Assembly: GCA_946807835.1 (NCBI GenBank)
Contig: OX327699.1
Location: forward strand, 17,162,014-17,226,013
DNA from: Ailanthus altissimus
Lineage: Eukaryota > Streptophyta > Magnoliopsida > Sapindales > Simaroubaceae
Direction of reading: 5' to 3'
DNA length: 64,000 nt
In this document: positions 61,401 through 64,000 of the stretch, piece after piece
Layout: each line of letters starts with the position of its first letter
How positions within the stretch are numbered: the stretch's first letter is position 1
Position numbers and translations under genes: made by a program
The notes under the pieces: generated by a model
The model's database searches: none
Seen by the model: the letters and a program-made list of their open reading frames with translations, nothing else
What the model was told of the DNA's origin: nothing

Positions 61401-64000
61401 GCATCATTGGTGTTTTCAGTGTTTCTAAATATCAAGCTCATCTATAAATTAAGCAATATTTTACTTTATACGGTGCTAGAAGAGTTAATGTTATATGGTT
61501 CATTAGCAAAAATTTCTCTTTTTATCATTTTAGAGAATTATGTCAATTTCGATCATGGGCGTCTTGATTTGCTAAACTGCAGGCTGCATTTAGAGCTCTT
61601 GTTGGGAAGGGTTATCAGACGTTGCAAAATTTGCTGTTGGATTTTTGCCAATGGCGTCCGAGTGAAGGGCTTCTAAACGCATTGCTTGATATGCTTGTTG
61701 ATGGAAAGTTTGAAATCAAAGAGAACCCTCTTATACAGGTTTCTTATTCTTTTGCTAAAGTTCCGTTCTTCTTCTCCCTTCTTTTTATTTGTTCTCTGTT
61801 ATTTGGTCAAGTTTCTTTTATATTGAACTGCTTACTATTAGCTAGTATTTCTTTGATATTTTCTTCACGGATGCTGAGTATTGGATAATCTTTGACAATG
61901 GGATTAAGTTCATGCTTCTTGCTTCAATAGTATAATTCTTTTTTGCTCTTTCTAATACAGAATGAAGATGTGATCATACTCTATCTGACTGTTCTACAGA
62001 AGGTTAGTGATTCATTTTTCTTGAATTTTTTGCTTCTCTTTCATTCCAGATTTTCTCAAGTAATGTGATATGCGCTGCTGTGGAAAAACTACTGTGAGCC
62101 ATTTTGATCGTCATTTGTATGTAAGAGTGTTATTACATATAATTACTTTCTGTTTTGTGATTGGGCAGAGCAGTGACTTGTTGCGGCATTATGGGCTTAA
62201 TGTGTTTGAGCTCTTGCTAAGAGATTCCATTTCTAATCGAGCTTCGTGTGTCAGGGCTGGAATGCTTCATTTTCTTCTGGATTGGTTTTCACAAGAAGAT
62301 AATGATAGTGTCATCTTGCAGATTTCCCATTTGATTCAGGTTATAGGTGGGCATAGCATATCTGGAAAGGATATCCGCAAAATATTTGCTCTCCTTCGAA
62401 GTGAGAAAGTTGGGACACGGCAGCATTACTGTTCATTATTATTGAGCAGTATTTTGTCAATGCTGAAAGAGAAGGGACCAACTGCCTTTTTTGATCTGAA
62501 TGGGAATGACTCTGTAAGTAAATTCAGTTCCTTACATGCGATTTTGAAGAATTTTTCATCACGGAAGGATTGAGAAATTTCCATTTCAATTAATCTACTT
62601 GGCTCAACTTGCCAACTGTGTTGTGTTGGTCAGCCTTTTATTCTACACTCTTTGGGCAAAAGCTGATATTTATAAATTTTCTCTCAACTGTTTCTGAAAC
62701 ATATAGGATGCCAACAACTTATAGATTCTAACTTTCTCCTTCTCCTGGTTATCAATTTTGATTTTATTTTAATATTTGTTGATGCATGTAAAGGCAAATT
62801 CTGCAAGAAAAAGGAAACTAGAGATGACTTTTCTGCAATCCTTATGTATTTTGACTTTGGGGAGGGGGGCATTCGAACTTAGGAACCTTAATTTTAGTCG
62901 AGAGTTGTGGTTACCACTGGGCTATGTCTATGACCACCTGTAGTTCTTTATATTAAATGTACTTCTCTTCCAGTGTTTGTTCAAGTTCCTGCTTCTGTTT
63001 TAACCCTCATTTGGGACTTGTGTCTAACACTTTTCTTTTAAATTTTTGCAGGGGATTATAATTAAAACTCCTGTGCAGTGGCCTCACAATAAGGGTTTTT
63101 CTTTTTCTTGTTGGCTTAGAGTGGAAAACTTTCCTAGAAGTGGGACAATGGGCTTGTTTAGTTTTCTCACTGAAAATGGAAGGGGGTGTTCTGCAGTACT
63201 TGCACAGGACAGGCTTATCTTTGAGGTAAAAATTAATTTTGTTGAGAAATTCCTTATGGTGCTTCATTCTTTTTCTTGCTGAGAATGCATTGCACTGAAT
63301 CATTCTAATAAGGAAAGTAATCGGCATTTTAAATTGTGGAACTCTAATTTTTTTTCCAACATTTTCTTTGAGTATGCTGTTAAGATGACTGCTATTGTCA
63401 TGCAAATACTGATATATTTTTCATGTCTCTACAGTCAGTAAATCTGAAGCAGCAGTGTGTTCAACTGGCTGTTAATCTACTTGCAAAGAAATGGCACTTT
63501 CTTTGTATAACTCATACTGTTGGAAGAGCATTCTCTGGGGGTAGCCTATTGAGGTGTTATGTTGATGGTGAACTTGTGTCATCTGAAAGATGCAGGTAGT
63601 CTCTATGGTCTCTACCTATAAGTGAGATATGTTTTATGTTTAAGTAGGTAAATAAATTTCCTGAATTGGGTTGATTTACCCCTCACTTTCACTATTTGAT
63701 GGTTCAGTTATGCGAAAGTGAGTGAACTATTGACAAACTGCTCTATTGGCATAAGATTTAAAATGCCACAAAACGAGGGAGATAATGCTCTTTACTGTAT
63801 ACAAGATTCCTTTCCCTTCCTTGGTCAGATTGGTCCTGTTTATCTGTTCAGTGACGCCATTTCTTCTGAGCAAGTGAAGGGTGTACATTCTCTAGGACCA
63901 AGCTACATGTATTCTTTCCTTGATAACGAAGCTGCTCCTTATTATGGTAATCCACTGCCTACTGGGATTCTTGATGCTAAAGACGGTCTTGCATCAAAAA
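49408..64000 (+). CDS. BEACH-domain protein C (BCHC-like), 5' part, 18 exons in window
   Basis: Exons: 49408-49529, 50679-50742, 51849-52062, 52749-52922, 53413-53739, 54344-54566, 54790-54858, 55195-55647, 55785-56091, 59219-59650, 59747-59905, 60031-60180, 61583-61738, 61961-62002, 62169-62513, 63052-63225, 63435-63595, 63708-64000 (cut by the edge). Every junction is GT-AG and the frame is open throughout, giving about 1288 residues. The start MNIVKGVADLIRRSS and segments such as IRFSEVGDEAALNTLWERY and NNLQFLYENGRVHKFA are what I know from plant BCHC proteins. The window covers the helical armadillo-like N-terminal region. From about residue 1080 it also covers a concanavalin A-like lectin domain (QWPHNKGFSFSCWLR, MGLFSFLTENGRG, WHFLCITHTVG, GQIGPVYLFSDAIS). 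The PH-BEACH and WD40 parts must lie downstream. BEACH proteins are large cytosolic scaffolds for membrane trafficking and vacuolar transport. Exon 8 uses the acceptor at 55194, because the nearer one at 55219 would shift the frame into a stop. Confidence 0.92.
51060..51495. mobile_element. MITE-like insertion in BEACH intron 2
   Basis: The right end reads, on the minus strand, AGGGTGTGTTTGGCAATG, a typical terminus of non-autonomous hAT-like elements. The interior alternates A-rich and T-rich inverted segments (GAAAACATTTTTTTT and AAAACATTGTC). The left boundary is uncertain. Confidence 0.35.
52105..52260 (+). mobile_element. SINE-like sequence in BEACH intron 3
   Basis: The stretch ACCAATGGTTAGGCAAATCC followed by GGCGTTCAATCCC resembles the A-box and B-box arrangement of tRNA-derived SINEs, but the A-box match is weak. 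Boundaries are approximate. Confidence 0.3.
52944..52981. repeat. ATT/GTT trinucleotide microsatellite in BEACH intron 4
   Basis: A run of TTA/TTG units lies about 20 bp after the exon 4 splice donor. This close to the donor, length variation could affect splicing. Confidence 0.7.
56431..56887 (-). repeat. 3' LTR of the gag-only element (457 bp)
   Basis: Termini on the plus strand are TGTTAACTGC and TTCGTAACA. It carries fewer copies of a 26-28-bp AAAGATAATCCTATAATA-type unit than the other LTR and lacks a 12-bp segment, which accounts for its shorter length. Confidence 0.85.
56918..57780 (-). pseudogene. Ty3/gypsy-type gag, frameshifted
   Basis: Three pieces are in order on the minus strand. 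At 57780-57415 is the gag core entry (KIDFPHLDGN then LGWLNTYWEYC). At 57349-57137 is a gag segment (MQIFVSGLWEDIAVEVELHH then TAMSLARLYEQQSL). At 57118-56918 is a zinc knuckle (CFNCDEQFIPGHKC) followed by an acidic segment and EISLHAISE. In full-length relatives the aspartic protease follows directly after the last motif. Here the frame ends within about a dozen codons. The frame breaks between pieces mean no intact gag could be made from this copy. Confidence 0.8.
57805..58298 (-). repeat. 5' LTR of the gag-only element (494 bp)
   Basis: Termini on the plus strand are TGTTAGTTGC and TTTCGTAACA. It holds a short tandem array of a 26-28-bp unit at about 58068-58180, one unit more than the other LTR. 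The primer-binding site lies immediately inside. Confidence 0.85.
60628..60833. repeat. Tandem duplication of a 103-bp unit in BEACH intron 12
   Basis: Copies 60628-60730 and 60731-60833 both run TTCAGTAGAGGCAAAATAG through GGTTTCAATCAAAC.CTGTAAAA to AGAAAGCT, with a handful of differences. The unit lies at the right end of a larger MITE-like segment (from about 60355, GGTTCGTTTGGTATAGC) rich in TAGAGCTTTT words. Confidence 0.7.
61190..61325 (+). mobile_element. tRNA-derived SINE-like insertion in BEACH intron 12
   Basis: The A-box TGGTTTAAGTGG is at 61206-61217, followed about 35 bp on by a degenerate B-box (TCTAGTGTTTGAACG). An A-rich tail (GAAAAAATTAAAAAGAAAAA) ends near 61326. This layout is that of a plant tRNA-derived SINE. 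It is probably old. Confidence 0.5.
62812..62945 (-). mobile_element. tRNA-derived SINE-like insertion in BEACH intron 15
   Basis: On the minus strand there is an A-box TAGCCCAGTGGT (62924-62913) and a near-consensus B-box AGTTCGAATGCC (62879-62868), the spacing of a tRNA promoter. There is no tRNA cloverleaf closure. Boundaries are approximate. Confidence 0.5.

Noticed and set aside
62812..62945. Possible genuine tRNA gene on the minus strand
   Set aside because: A and B boxes are present, but no acceptor stem or anticodon arm can be closed; a tRNA-derived SINE fits better.

Overview
This window is nuclear DNA from a flowering plant, almost certainly a dicot. It is AT-rich, its genes are broken by many short GT-AG introns, and it holds plant-type LTR retrotransposons, SINE-like and MITE-like repeats. 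The two large genes belong to plant families: a CTR1/EDR1 Raf-like kinase and a BEACH-domain protein of the BCHC type. Gene structures were built by hand from splice sites and reading frame. A woody dicot such as Citrus is possible but is only a guess.

Layout. Positions 1-4.8 kb hold a minus-strand tandem array of at least three copies of a short transcription unit. Each copy has its own TATA box, and copies 2 and 3 have related small membrane-protein-like ORFs. At 5.0-5.7 kb is an intact intronless minus-strand gene for a membrane-anchored TPR protein. From 5.8 to 10.6 kb there is AT-rich spacer with a 303-bp tandem duplication. Positions 10654-19003 (minus) hold a complete 15-exon gene for a 917-residue Raf-like MAPKKK, with an EDR1 domain and a kinase domain whose HRD motif reads HWD.

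From 19.5 to 48.6 kb I see no host gene; it is largely repeats. There are two solo LTRs of one ~2.8-kb family in opposite orientation, each with its own perfect 5-bp target-site duplication (25190-28041 and 38535-41246). Between them lies a decayed Ty1/copia element (33420-38524). There are also a ~65-bp tandem repeat array, two copies of a long non-autonomous element and several AT-rich MITE-like palindromes.

From 49408 to the right edge runs the 5' part of a large plus-strand BEACH gene: 17 complete exons and part of an eighteenth, about 1288 residues, reaching the lectin-like domain. The BEACH and WD40 parts lie beyond the window. Its ninth intron carries a 1868-bp element with LTRs, primer-binding site, polypurine tract and gag but no pol. 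This is the structure called TR-GAG, here with a perfect ATTTA target-site duplication. Other introns carry tRNA-derived SINE-like insertions and a 103-bp tandem duplication.

The host genes look like independent neighbours, not a functional cluster. The most noteworthy items are the gag-only element, the HWD kinase, the small-ORF tandem array and the inverted solo-LTR pair.
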